DNA of 39,297 bases. It comes from Candidatus Rifleibacteriota bacterium (GTDB lineage Bacteria; Riflebacteria; Ozemobacteria; Ozemobacterales; Ozemobacteraceae). Shown piece by piece: positions 24,811 to 32,541 of this stretch. Under the pieces are notes generated by a model. The model was not told where the DNA came from. It did no database searches and saw only the letters and a list, made by a program, of their open reading frames with translations. The stretch covers positions 1-39,297 of the forward strand of contig JAKQOH010000072.1 of NCBI GenBank assembly GCA_029565415.1, read 5' to 3'. How positions within the stretch are numbered: the first letter of the stretch is position 1; every line of letters begins with the position of its first letter. Both the position numbers and the translations under genes were made by a program.

Positions 24811-27392
24811 GCCGCCAGATTGCTGCACGTTCCGTGCTGAAAACGGAAGCGTCTGAAATCGATGCCTGGTTCTCAAAAGCCAGGGCTTCGCTGACAAGCC
24901 GGGGGCTCTGGCTTCGCGGCGGTGAACCGGGAACGATGCCGCCGGCCGCGTGGAACGGGGCCGGGCTGCGTGTCCTGATCGTCCGGTTATCGGGATATCA
25001 CGACGTTGCGACCGGCATCACGCATGGGTATCTGTATCAGATGGCACGCGAGGTCGAGGGCGTCTATGCCGATCTCGCGTTTCTGCCTCCCCACAATGAC
25101 GAGCTGCTGATGCGGCGCGACGGTATCCCGCTGCTGACGGGAACGGCGTCGAAACGGCCTGCCGGCGCGTTCGACGTGATCGCGGTCAGCAACTCCGTCG
25201 TGCAGGAGCTGCTCAACCTGCCCGCCCTTCTGGCGCATTCGGGTATTCCTCTTTCCCGGCAGGAGCGGGATGCCGCGGGATCCCCCCTGATCCTGCTCGG
25301 GGGAAGCAACTCGGCGGCGACGGCGATCCTGCACGGCCCGATCGGGGAGGCACCCGACGGCGAGGGACTGGTGGATGGCGTCGTGATCGGGGACGGCGAC
25401 GAAGCGTTCCCGGCCGTCCTACGGCTGCTGGTAGGGCGTCGCGGAGCTCCCAGGCCGATCCTGCTGGACGAACTCCGCGCGGGAGTGCCGGGTTTCTATG
25501 ATCCGTCGAAATATAGGTGTAAATATTCTGAGTCGGGCAGGCTCGCGGGTATCGAGGCGGTGGACGGGGCCCCGTTTCCGGTTCGCGCAAACAGAACCGA
25601 CGTGCGGCGTCTGAAGCGGGCGCACGGAAACAGCCCGATCTGGTACGACGAGGATGCGGCCGGCGCTTCCCACGTCGTCGTGACGGCGGGATGCCCGTCC
25701 TTCTGCTCCTTCTGCAAGGAGTCCTGGGAACAGAAACCGTATCGGGAGCGGGAGGTCGATGATGTCGTGCGGGATGCGCTCGAACTCAAGCGGTCTCTGG
25801 GATTGAAAGAAATCGCTCTCTATACATTCAATGCCAACACCTATACCGGGCTGATGCCGCTCCTCGACAGGCTGGATCCGCTGTTCGAACGGGTCGCGAT
25901 CAAGAGCCAGCGGTTCGATGCGATCGCGAAGGCGCCGGCGCTGCTCGAACGCCAGCTTGCGGCCGGGAAACGAAGCTACACCTGTGCCATGGAGGGGATC
26001 AGCGACCGGCTGCGGACGTTCCTCCAGAAAGGGCTCTCCGAGGCACAGCTTCTCGCCGGCTTCGACGAACTGTTCCGGCGGAACGTGCGCCAGATGAAGG
26101 TGTTCGTGATCGTGACGGGATTCGAGACGAAGCCCGATCTCGAGGAGTTTGCCGCCCTTCTTTCGAAGCTCCGGAAAAAGCTCGACGGGCTGAAAGGGCG
26201 GCCCGTCATCACGTTTTCCTTCGCCGCCCTGTTCCGGCCGCCCCATACGCCGCTGCAATACGCCTTTCCGCGCCCGGCGCCGGCCGAAATCGAGCGGTTC
26301 GAGCGTGAGATCGCCGGCCTGGTGAAGAAAGCCGGCTTCGAGGCCCGGACCAGTGCTGGAGCGTCGGATGCCGTCGTTTCCGAGTATCTCGCCTATGGCG
26401 ACCGCCGCTGCACGCGGATCCTCGTCGAAGCCTCAGTCGGGAGGGAATTCCGCTATCGCGGGGAGGTAAAGCCCGAGTGCGCGGTGTTCTGGGCCACGCA
26501 GATGCGCAAGGCGAACCTGGAAAACAGGTTGTTTCCCCGGGGGGATGCCGGCGAGGTTCTCCCCTGGGACGATGTGGACGTCGGCGTGTCGACTGCGTTC
26601 CTTCTCGCGAACTGGAAGATGCTGAGAGAGGGGCGGGAGATGGCATCCTGTATCCGGCCGCCTTGGGGAAGTGGTGTTTGCGGGGGATGCGGCGCCTGCA
26701 GAGGCGAAGCCGAGCGGAAACGGACGACGGGATTGGGCCCGCAGGACATCGGTAAAGCCCAGGTCGGAGCCTCGGCGCCGCTGCCGCCGAAACCCGTGCG
26801 ATACCGTCTGGAATTCGAGATTCCCCGGCGGTGGGCGGATACCGGAAACGCGTTCCTCGCAGCCGCTCTCGGCAGGGCTCTCATGGTTGGGGCCCCCGGC
26901 CTCGTCGAGTCGTTCCTGTGCGTCGATGCCGTGATGGAGAGAAAGCGCGGATACGGCCACTGTCGTGCGGATGTCCTGTTCCGCGCGGACAACCCCCTGC
27001 CGGCCGGTATCCGGTTCCCTCTTGCCGATACGGTCTCTGACGAAGGCGGTCTGCGGATTCTTTCCATGAAATCCGCTTCCGGGAGCCTTGCCGAGGATAT
27101 CCGGCCGCTGGTTCTGGTGATCCATGGAGCGCAGAACGACCGGGAGGCGGAGATCGCGATGCGGATCGATGCGATGCTCGCGAAATACCGGTACAAACAC
27201 CAGAAACTCTGGCGGGGCGATGTGCTGCACTGGGAGATTCAGGCCGGCCAGGCAAAGAAATGCGGCATATCGCTGATCCGCCTGCCCCGGGGTGGAAACA
27301 ATATCATGGTGAATATCACGCACTGGCCCGAGGCCCATCTGATCGATCAGATCGGTGGGGGCGAGTATGATGTCGAGGTTCTCCCGGCCTGA
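24807..27392 (+). CDS. Large radical SAM protein, uncharacterised
   Basis: The 861-residue protein starts at the ATG overlapping the previous stop. Residues 55-200 form a Rossmann-like N-terminal domain (LRVLIVRLSGYHDVATG, VIAVSNSVVQELLN, LILLGGSNSAA), placed like the B12-binding-type domain of many such enzymes. The radical SAM core starts near 285, with the [4Fe-4S] cluster motif C296-x3-C300-x2-C303 in TAGCPSFCSFC, then EIALYTFNANTY and MEGISDRLRTFLQKG. A C-rich stretch follows (GSGVCGGCGACRGEA, four Cys near 625-635), possibly a second metal site. A C-terminal part of about 200 residues recalls DUF2344 of the fused uncharacterised radical SAM family TIGR03960 (tentative). The substrate is unknown. 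Confidence 0.8.
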   Translation: MSRQIAARSVLKTEASEIDAWFSKARASLTSRGLWLRGGEPGTMPPAAWNGAGLRVLIVRLSGYHDVATGITHGYLYQMAREVEGVYADLAFLPPHNDELLMRRDGIPLLTGTASKRPAGAFDVIAVSNSVVQELLNLPALLAHSGIPLSRQERDAAGSPLILLGGSNSAATAILHGPIGEAPDGEGLVDGVVIGDGDEAFPAVLRLLVGRRGAPRPILLDELRAGVPGFYDPSKYRCKYSESGRLAGIEAVDGAPFPVRANRTDVRRLKRAHGNSPIWYDEDAAGASHVVVTAGCPSFCSFCKESWEQKPYREREVDDVVRDALELKRSLGLKEIALYTFNANTYTGLMPLLDRLDPLFERVAIKSQRFDAIAKAPALLERQLAAGKRSYTCAMEGISDRLRTFLQKGLSEAQLLAGFDELFRRNVRQMKVFVIVTGFETKPDLEEFAALLSKLRKKLDGLKGRPVITFSFAALFRPPHTPLQYAFPRPAPAEIERFEREIAGLVKKAGFEARTSAGASDAVVSEYLAYGDRRCTRILVEASVGREFRYRGEVKPECAVFWATQMRKANLENRLFPRGDAGEVLPWDDVDVGVSTAFLLANWKMLREGREMASCIRPPWGSGVCGGCGACRGEAERKRTTGLGPQDIGKAQVGASAPLPPKPVRYRLEFEIPRRWADTGNAFLAAALGRALMVGAPGLVESFLCVDAVMERKRGYGHCRADVLFRADNPLPAGIRFPLADTVSDEGGLRILSMKSASGSLAEDIRPLVLVIHGAQNDREAEIAMRIDAMLAKYRYKHQKLWRGDVLHWEIQAGQAKKCGISLIRLPRGGNNIMVNITHWPEAHLIDQIGGGEYDVEVLPA

Positions 27393-27398
27393 TTCTTG

Positions 27399-27407
27399 TG
27401 ATACCAT
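27399..27407 (+). promoter_or_regulatory. Extended -10 element before the GlcD-like gene, leaderless start
   Basis: TGATACCAT, identical to the element at 2446-2454, ends 6 bases before the ATG at 27414. The intervening GGCCCC is not a ribosome binding site. A weak -35 (TTCTCC, 27379-27384) lies 17 bases upstream, inside the end of the radical SAM gene. Confidence 0.5.
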
Positions 27408-27413
27408 GGCCCC

Positions 27414-28790
27414 ATGCCAGGAACACCGACGAACATCGATCGCTTCATTGCCGGAATCGACCGCGCCATCTTTTCGGCCGACCCGGTGACGGTCACCGCC
27501 CATGCCTACGATGCGACGAACGAGTTCCATTACCCGGCCGGCGTCGTGCGGCCCCGGAATGCCGCGGATGTCGCCGCGATCCTGCGAGCGGCGAACGAAA
27601 GCCGGGTGAGCCTGTTCCCGCGCGGCGCCGGAACGGGATTTTCGGGCGGCTCGCTTCCCGTGGACGGCGGGGTCGTGATCGATTTTCTGGGCATGAATCG
27701 CATTCTCGACATCGACGAGGCAAGCATGACGGCCCGGGTCGAGCCGGGGGTCGTGACGCTGCATCTCCAGGAGACCGTCGAGAAGCGCGGGCTGTATTAT
27801 CCGCCCGATCCGGCATCGCTGAAGATCTGCACGATCGGCGGCAACGTCGCCGAGAACGCGGGCGGGCCGCACTGCCTCAAATACGGCGTGACGAGGGATT
27901 ACGTGCTTTCGCTCGATGGGTTCACCGCCGACGGGCGGCCGTTCGGCGCGGGCAAGGGCACGCTCAAGGACCGCGCCGGCTACGATCTGAAGCACCTGTT
28001 TATCGGCAGCGAGGGCACGCTGGCCGTCTTCACGGGGATCCTTCTGCGTCTCGTGCCGAAGCCCGAGGACCGGATCCTGTTCACGGCGTATTTCCGGGAT
28101 CTCGACGATGCGACCGCCATGGTGAACACCCTTCTGATGCGGGGGATCGCCCCTTCATCGCTCGAGTTCATGGACAGATCCGCCCTTCAGGCGGTCGAGT
28201 CGTATGCGAAGCTGGGGATCAACACCTCACATGAGGCGGTCCTGATCGTCGAGATCGATGGACGGGCCGATGAAATGCCTCATCTTCGGGGTATCACCCA
28301 GGCGTGTCTCGCCCAAACCGCGGCCGACATCCAGGTCGCCACCGACAAACGGGAACAGGAGGCACTCTGGGAGGTCCGTCGCAAGGCCAGCCCCGCCATG
28401 CGGGCGTTCGGCAACAAGAAGGCGAACGAGGATATCGTGGTGCCGCGGCGCAACATCCCCGCCTGTATCCGTGAGTTGCGCGACCTCGCGCAACGCGAGG
28501 GATTGAATATCATCAGCTTTGGCCACATCGGGGACGGCAACATTCACGTCAATATCATGTACGATGGAACGAGCGATGCGGAACGCATGCGGGTCGAGCA
28601 CGGCCTCAAACAGTTGTTCACGATCGTGAACCGGTATGAGGGGGCCGTGTCGGGCGAGCACGGGATCGGCATCGCGAAAAAACGGTATCTGCCCGCGAAT
28701 CTCGATCCCGTCAGCTATGATCTCATGCGCTCGATCAAGCGGTTGTTCGATCCCAACGGCATCCTGAATCCGGGCAAGATGTTCTACTGA
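27414..28790 (+). CDS. FAD-linked 2-hydroxyacid dehydrogenase, GlcD/D-lactate dehydrogenase family
   Basis: The 458-residue protein belongs to the FAD_binding_4/FAD-oxidase_C family that oxidises glycolate, D-lactate or similar 2-hydroxy acids. The FAD-binding loop is FPRGAGTGFSGGSLP (about 64-78). GGNVAENAGGPHCLKYG (about 143-159) and KDRAGYDLKHLFIGSEGTL follow in the usual order. The C-terminal domain has SFGHIGDGNIHVNI, whose His residues contact metal or substrate, and SGEHGIGIAKK. It ends DPNGILNPGKMF, the standard C-terminus. It is followed after 3 bases by an Fe-S protein, its likely electron acceptor. The substrate cannot be decided from sequence. Confidence 0.93.
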   Translation: MPGTPTNIDRFIAGIDRAIFSADPVTVTAHAYDATNEFHYPAGVVRPRNAADVAAILRAANESRVSLFPRGAGTGFSGGSLPVDGGVVIDFLGMNRILDIDEASMTARVEPGVVTLHLQETVEKRGLYYPPDPASLKICTIGGNVAENAGGPHCLKYGVTRDYVLSLDGFTADGRPFGAGKGTLKDRAGYDLKHLFIGSEGTLAVFTGILLRLVPKPEDRILFTAYFRDLDDATAMVNTLLMRGIAPSSLEFMDRSALQAVESYAKLGINTSHEAVLIVEIDGRADEMPHLRGITQACLAQTAADIQVATDKREQEALWEVRRKASPAMRAFGNKKANEDIVVPRRNIPACIRELRDLAQREGLNIISFGHIGDGNIHVNIMYDGTSDAERMRVEHGLKQLFTIVNRYEGAVSGEHGIGIAKKRYLPANLDPVSYDLMRSIKRLFDPNGILNPGKMFY

Positions 28791-28793
28791 GCG

Positions 28794-30011
28794 ATGGCAC
28801 GGCTGAAGAGCGCACAAGACCTCCAAGAGAGACTTCGCCGCGAGCTGGCGAACTGCGTGAAATGCGGGGCGTGCATGGCCTTCTGCCCCGTTTACCGCCT
28901 CGACCGGACCGAAACCTCCAACATGCGGGGCAAACTGGCCCTCCTCCAGGCGATCGAGACGGGCCGGACGATTCCGCCCGGAGCCGTTCGGAAAGCCCTT
29001 TCCCGGTGCGTCGGCTGTCTGACGTGTCGCGCGACCTGCCCCAACAAGGTGGACACCGGACTGGCAACGATTCTCGGAAAATGGCATCACGCACCAGTGG
29101 GACCTGTCGGCAGCGTCGGGCAGTTCGTGGCCCGGCTTCTCCGGCGCTCCGCCGTCGGGCGCTCCCTTCTCGTTTTTGCCGAAGAACAGCACTCCTCCGG
29201 AATGCGTCTCGCCCCCATTGTTCGTCATCTCCTGCAGATGATGCGAGGGCGAAAATGCGCAAAAATATATAATAATACAAATAATAAATCCGGGGGTCTG
29301 CTTCTCGTACCCGGGTGCAGACTGGCTGGCAATGATGCTTCGTGCGGGGCGGCGGTGAAGCTCGCCGAAGCGGCCGGACTGGCCGGCGACAACCGCCCCG
29401 GAGAGATCTTCGATGGCGGTTGCTGCGGGTTGCCCGCTCTTGCGGCGGGGGATCTCGAGGGCTATGCCGATGCCGTTTCCCGGCTGATGGACGTGCTGGC
29501 CCGGCAACGGCCCCAGGCCATCCTGTTCCTCTGTCCGGAATGTTGGTATGCCTGGCGATTGGCTCCAGAACTATGTGAACTCATCCCCGTTGAACAGAGC
29601 GTCTGGAAGATGGGAGCCGAGTTCCATGCCGCTCTGGCTGCATCGGGCTGGCAACCCGGCATCCGGATCGAGGGGCGGCTCGCGTTCCACGAGGCCTGCC
29701 TGTATGCGCGCGGCGGCGGGGACCGGGAGGCGCCGAGGCGGCTTGTCGAGCGGATGGCGGCGGAGAAGCCGGTTCGCTCCTTCCGAGAGGGGACCTGTTG
29801 CGGCGCCCGGGGAGGATTGGTGTATGATGATCCCGGAATGGCCCGGCGCATTGCCGCCGACCGGCTCGACGAGCTTCGTGCCGCCGGCGCCGAGACGGTG
29901 GTGACGCATTGCGACCGCTGCCGGAGCTTTTTCGGGCGCCAGCCGGAGGCACAAGGGATGCGCGTGACGAGCCTGCTCGACCTTCTCGGGGAGACGATGA
30001 ATCATGGCTGA
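28794..30011 (+). CDS. GlcF/HdrD-like Fe-S protein with two CCG domains
   Basis: This 405-residue protein probably takes electrons from the FAD subunit encoded upstream. Two [4Fe-4S] ferredoxin motifs come first: C21-x2-C24-x2-C27-x3-C31 (CVKCGACMAFC) and C72-x2-C75-x2-C78-x3-C82 (CVGCLTCRATC). After a linker come the two cysteine-rich CCG domains of the heterodisulfide-reductase/GlcF family, with GGCCGLPALAAGD and GTCCGARGGL as landmarks. The linker contains an odd block of AT-rich codons (29261-29289, KIYNNTNNKS). The reading frame continues through it, so the gene is intact. It overlaps rnhB by 8 bases. Confidence 0.9.
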   Translation: MARLKSAQDLQERLRRELANCVKCGACMAFCPVYRLDRTETSNMRGKLALLQAIETGRTIPPGAVRKALSRCVGCLTCRATCPNKVDTGLATILGKWHHAPVGPVGSVGQFVARLLRRSAVGRSLLVFAEEQHSSGMRLAPIVRHLLQMMRGRKCAKIYNNTNNKSGGLLLVPGCRLAGNDASCGAAVKLAEAAGLAGDNRPGEIFDGGCCGLPALAAGDLEGYADAVSRLMDVLARQRPQAILFLCPECWYAWRLAPELCELIPVEQSVWKMGAEFHAALAASGWQPGIRIEGRLAFHEACLYARGGGDREAPRRLVERMAAEKPVRSFREGTCCGARGGLVYDDPGMARRIAADRLDELRAAGAETVVTHCDRCRSFFGRQPEAQGMRVTSLLDLLGETMNHG

Positions 30012-30648
30012 GATCGATCTGTTCGCGTTCGAGCGCGAAGCGCGCGGCGAAGGCTACTGCCGGATCGCGGGGGGGGATGAGGCCGGCCGGGGCCCCTGGG
30101 CCGGCCCGGTATTCGCCGCCTTCGCCGTGCTGCCCGACCCATGCCCGATCGAGGGATTGAACGATTCGAAGCAACTGTCGCGCGAACAGCGCCGGCGGCT
30201 GTACGACGTCATCAGGGCGGAAGCCACGGCCTGGGGCGTCGGCCGCGCCGAACCGGAGGAAATCGATCGCTATAATATTCTCGAGGCGACCCGGCTCGCG
30301 TTCCGGCGGGCATTCGAGACGCTCGATCCTGCCCCTGACTTCGTGCTGCTCGATTACATCAAGCTGCCCTGGATGCGGGTGCCGCACCGGGCCTTCGCGA
30401 AGGGGGATGCCCTGAGCGCCTCGATCGCCGCCGCCTCGATTCTTGCGAAGGAAGCCCGGGACCGCGTCATGGAGGAGCTCGACGGGCGCTTCCCCGGCTA
30501 TGGCTTCGCGAAACACATGGGATACGGCACGCCGCAGCACCAGGAGGCGCTACGCCGACTTGGCCCGTGCCCGATCCACCGGCGCTCGTTCAAGCCCGTC
30601 AAGGCGCTGCTGCCCGAAACCGAGCCCCGGCATGCGACTCTCTTTTGA
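30004..30648 (+). CDS. rnhB: Ribonuclease HII
   Basis: RNase HII cuts RNA at RNA-DNA junctions, removing ribonucleotides misinserted in DNA. The 214-residue protein has the active-site motif GGDEAGRGPWAGPV (D25, E26), the ALNDSKQL-like loop (GLNDSKQLSREQRR), the third acidic residue in FVLLDYIKLPW, and KGDALSASIAAASILAK. The final AKHMGYGTPQHQEAL is also diagnostic. The usual residue before the first Asp is Val or Ile; here it is Gly, encoded within a run of eight G (30069-30076). It is followed by FliK-like, FlhB-C-like and YraN genes, as in the B. subtilis ylq cluster. Confidence 0.96.
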   Translation: MAEIDLFAFEREARGEGYCRIAGGDEAGRGPWAGPVFAAFAVLPDPCPIEGLNDSKQLSREQRRRLYDVIRAEATAWGVGRAEPEEIDRYNILEATRLAFRRAFETLDPAPDFVLLDYIKLPWMRVPHRAFAKGDALSASIAAASILAKEARDRVMEELDGRFPGYGFAKHMGYGTPQHQEALRRLGPCPIHRRSFKPVKALLPETEPRHATLF

Positions 30649-31732
30649 TCTTCCTTCGCTTCCGCTCACCTCCGGGCAATCGGTGCGGGCCGAAGTCGTC
30701 AGCAGCGACGAAAAGGGAAGCGACATCCTGCTGAATGGCATTCCGACACGGGTTTCCGAACGACTCGAAGCCGGGAAAAAGCTCGAAGGAAAGATCGAGC
30801 GTAACGCGGCGGGGCAGGCGGTTCTGGACTTCTCGGGCGAAGCTGCGCCCCCCGAAGAAGGCGCCACCGTGGCGTTTCTCTCCTCGATCGGTTCCCCTCC
30901 GGATGCCGAGAGCATGGCGCTCACACAGACGCTCCGGAAGCATGGCATCCCGCTGACGGAGGACTGGTTCCGGCGCGCGCGGGAAATGATGCTCCGACTC
31001 GGCGTGGGGGCGGGCGACAAGGCCGGTCTCGACGCCCTCGTCCTGATGCTGCGGTTTCGGTCAGGTGAGAACGGGTTTCCGCTGCTGAAGGAGTATGTGA
31101 ACGGCAACCTGAAGTTCGGCGCCCTGTTCGAGGCGCTGGGGCGGGCCGACATCGAGCTGCTGCGGCAGGGGTGGGGCTCGGGGCGGCTCGTTGACCGCCT
31201 CCTCGAGCTGATCTCGCAGCCCCGCGACCAGGGCGCATCGGCTCCTGACCTGCCGGCCTCGATGGCGGATAATCTCGCCCTCCAGGAGCTGCTTTCCCAG
31301 CCTCCGCAGCCCGGCGAAGAAGGGCGGGTCTATTTCCAGTGGCCTCTCTTCTGGGAAGGCCAGGACGTCCCCGACACCCTCGAAGGCGAGGCCTTCGTTC
31401 CGCCAAAGGGGCAGGAAGAGCAGGGATACAGCCTGCGCATCCTCGTCCATCCGCCCACGCTCGGCGATCTCGAGGTCGCGATCCATCGCCTCGAATCCCA
31501 GCTCTGGATCCACTTCTCCGCGGCTCTCCCCGAGGCCCGGCAACGGCTCGGAACGATCTTCCCCGCGTTACAGGCGCGGCTGAAAGAGCTTTCCTGGTCG
31601 GCCGTGAAGCTGACCGTCGGAACGCTTCCCGCCCGCAAAACCTTTCTGGGTCCGACAGAACCGGCTTCGGCCACGGAACGGACGGCTCCTGCCGCCACGG
31701 GACCGCGCCGTCCGCTGGACATCCGCGCCTGA
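30632..31732 (+). CDS. FliK C-terminal-like protein, YlqG type
   Basis: The ATG at 30632 lies inside the end of rnhB (17-base overlap); the same frame is open further upstream in rnhB, but that part is shadow. The 366-residue protein begins with a strand-rich region (LTSGQSVRAEVVSSDEKGSDILLNG), has a helical middle, and ends with a segment typical of the flagellar hook-length protein FliK C-terminal domain: HPPTLGDLEVAIHRLESQLWIHFSA followed by LQARLKELSWSAVKLTVG. In Firmicutes a FliK-like gene (ylqG) lies in this same place after rnhB, without other flagellar genes. The biological role there is unknown. Pairing with the FlhB-C-like gene downstream mirrors the FliK-FlhB contact in flagella. 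Confidence 0.7.
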   Translation: MRLSFDLPSLPLTSGQSVRAEVVSSDEKGSDILLNGIPTRVSERLEAGKKLEGKIERNAAGQAVLDFSGEAAPPEEGATVAFLSSIGSPPDAESMALTQTLRKHGIPLTEDWFRRAREMMLRLGVGAGDKAGLDALVLMLRFRSGENGFPLLKEYVNGNLKFGALFEALGRADIELLRQGWGSGRLVDRLLELISQPRDQGASAPDLPASMADNLALQELLSQPPQPGEEGRVYFQWPLFWEGQDVPDTLEGEAFVPPKGQEEQGYSLRILVHPPTLGDLEVAIHRLESQLWIHFSAALPEARQRLGTIFPALQARLKELSWSAVKLTVGTLPARKTFLGPTEPASATERTAPAATGPRRPLDIRA

Positions 31733-31764
31733 CCGGCGGGAAAACAGAGAAAGAGAGCTGAGCG

Positions 31765-32052
31765 ATGGAGACGAAGCGGCAGAGATACGAAGAGATCGCG
31801 GTTGCCGTCAAATACCAGTTCGGCAAGACCGGCGAGGCCCCCCAGGTCGTCGCATCGGGGCGCGGGTTCCTAGCGAGGCGGATCATCGATCTCGCGAAGG
31901 AGCACGATGTTCCGTTGCACGAATCACCCGCGCTGGCGGATTCCCTGGCACGGGTTCCGGTCGGCGTCGAGATCCCATCGGAGCTCTGGGAGGCGATGGC
32001 GGAAGTTCTCGCGCACGTCTATGCCCTCGACGGAAGTCGCCGGAATGACTGA
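31765..32052 (+). CDS. FlhB C-terminal-domain-like protein, YlqH type
   Basis: The 95-residue protein resembles only the cytoplasmic C-terminal domain of FlhB/YscU export-switch proteins: YEEIAVAVKYQFG, then APQVVASGRGFLARRIIDLAKEHDVPLHESPALADSL, the segment after the autocleavage site. The NPTH autocleavage motif itself is missing and there are no transmembrane helices, so it cannot switch secretion in the usual way. In B. subtilis, ylqH has the same form and the same neighbours. It follows the FliK-like gene by 32 bases and overlaps yraN by 8 bases. Confidence 0.85.
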   Translation: METKRQRYEEIAVAVKYQFGKTGEAPQVVASGRGFLARRIIDLAKEHDVPLHESPALADSLARVPVGVEIPSELWEAMAEVLAHVYALDGSRRND

Positions 32053-32407
32053 CCGTCGCCACCAGCTTGGAGCCTGGGGGGAAGCAGTGGCGGCCCGGTT
32101 CCTGGAAGAGCGGGGTTTCGTGATTCTCGAGCGGAACGTGCGCACGCGGTATGGAGAGCTCGATATCGTCGCCCGGGAGGGGGAAACGCTGGTGTTCATC
32201 GAGGTCCGGACGAAGTCCCACACGACGTTCGGTCACCCGTTCGAGACGATCGACGGCCGGAAAATCCGGAAGCTCCAGGGGATGGCCCGGTGGTATCTGC
32301 ATGCCAGGCGGCTGGGCGAAGGGACGGCTTGCCGGTTCGACGCCGTCGCCGTCATCGGATCGGAAGAACGTTGCGACATCGAGCATCTTCGAAACGTGAT
32401 ATCCTGA
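32045..32407 (+). CDS. yraN: YraN/UPF0102 family, restriction-endonuclease-like fold protein
   Basis: The 120-residue protein has the family motifs in order: GAWGEAVAARFLEERGFVIL (about 9-28), RTRYGELDIVARE with the E-x-D pair, LVFIEVRTKSH with E-V-R/K, and a C-terminal RFDAVAV. These are the acidic and basic residues of a PD-(D/E)XK-type nuclease site, so it may act on Holliday junctions or other DNA; no activity is firmly established for the family. The start at 32045 overlaps the previous stop by 8 bases. It ends the rnhB cluster. Confidence 0.94.
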   Translation: MTDRRHQLGAWGEAVAARFLEERGFVILERNVRTRYGELDIVAREGETLVFIEVRTKSHTTFGHPFETIDGRKIRKLQGMARWYLHARRLGEGTACRFDAVAVIGSEERCDIEHLRNVIS

Positions 32408-32541
32408 GTGCGTCGTCTGTGTCGCAGCCCCAAGGGCGGCATGTCGGACATGACGCAGGGGTGAAATTCGTTTTCCCGCTTCTGAAGCGGCTTTGAGAGA
32501 CGGGCACGAAACGTGCTGAAGAAACGTCGGGGGTGATGAAC

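Noticed and set aside
29261..29289. AT-rich block as a frameshift or insertion site in the Fe-S protein
   Set aside because: The reading frame continues and both flanking domains are complete, so the gene is intact.
30632..32052. Part of a flagellar or type III secretion locus
   Set aside because: No other flagellar or secretion genes are present, the FlhB-like protein lacks NPTH and membrane helices, and the order fits the non-flagellar ylq cluster.
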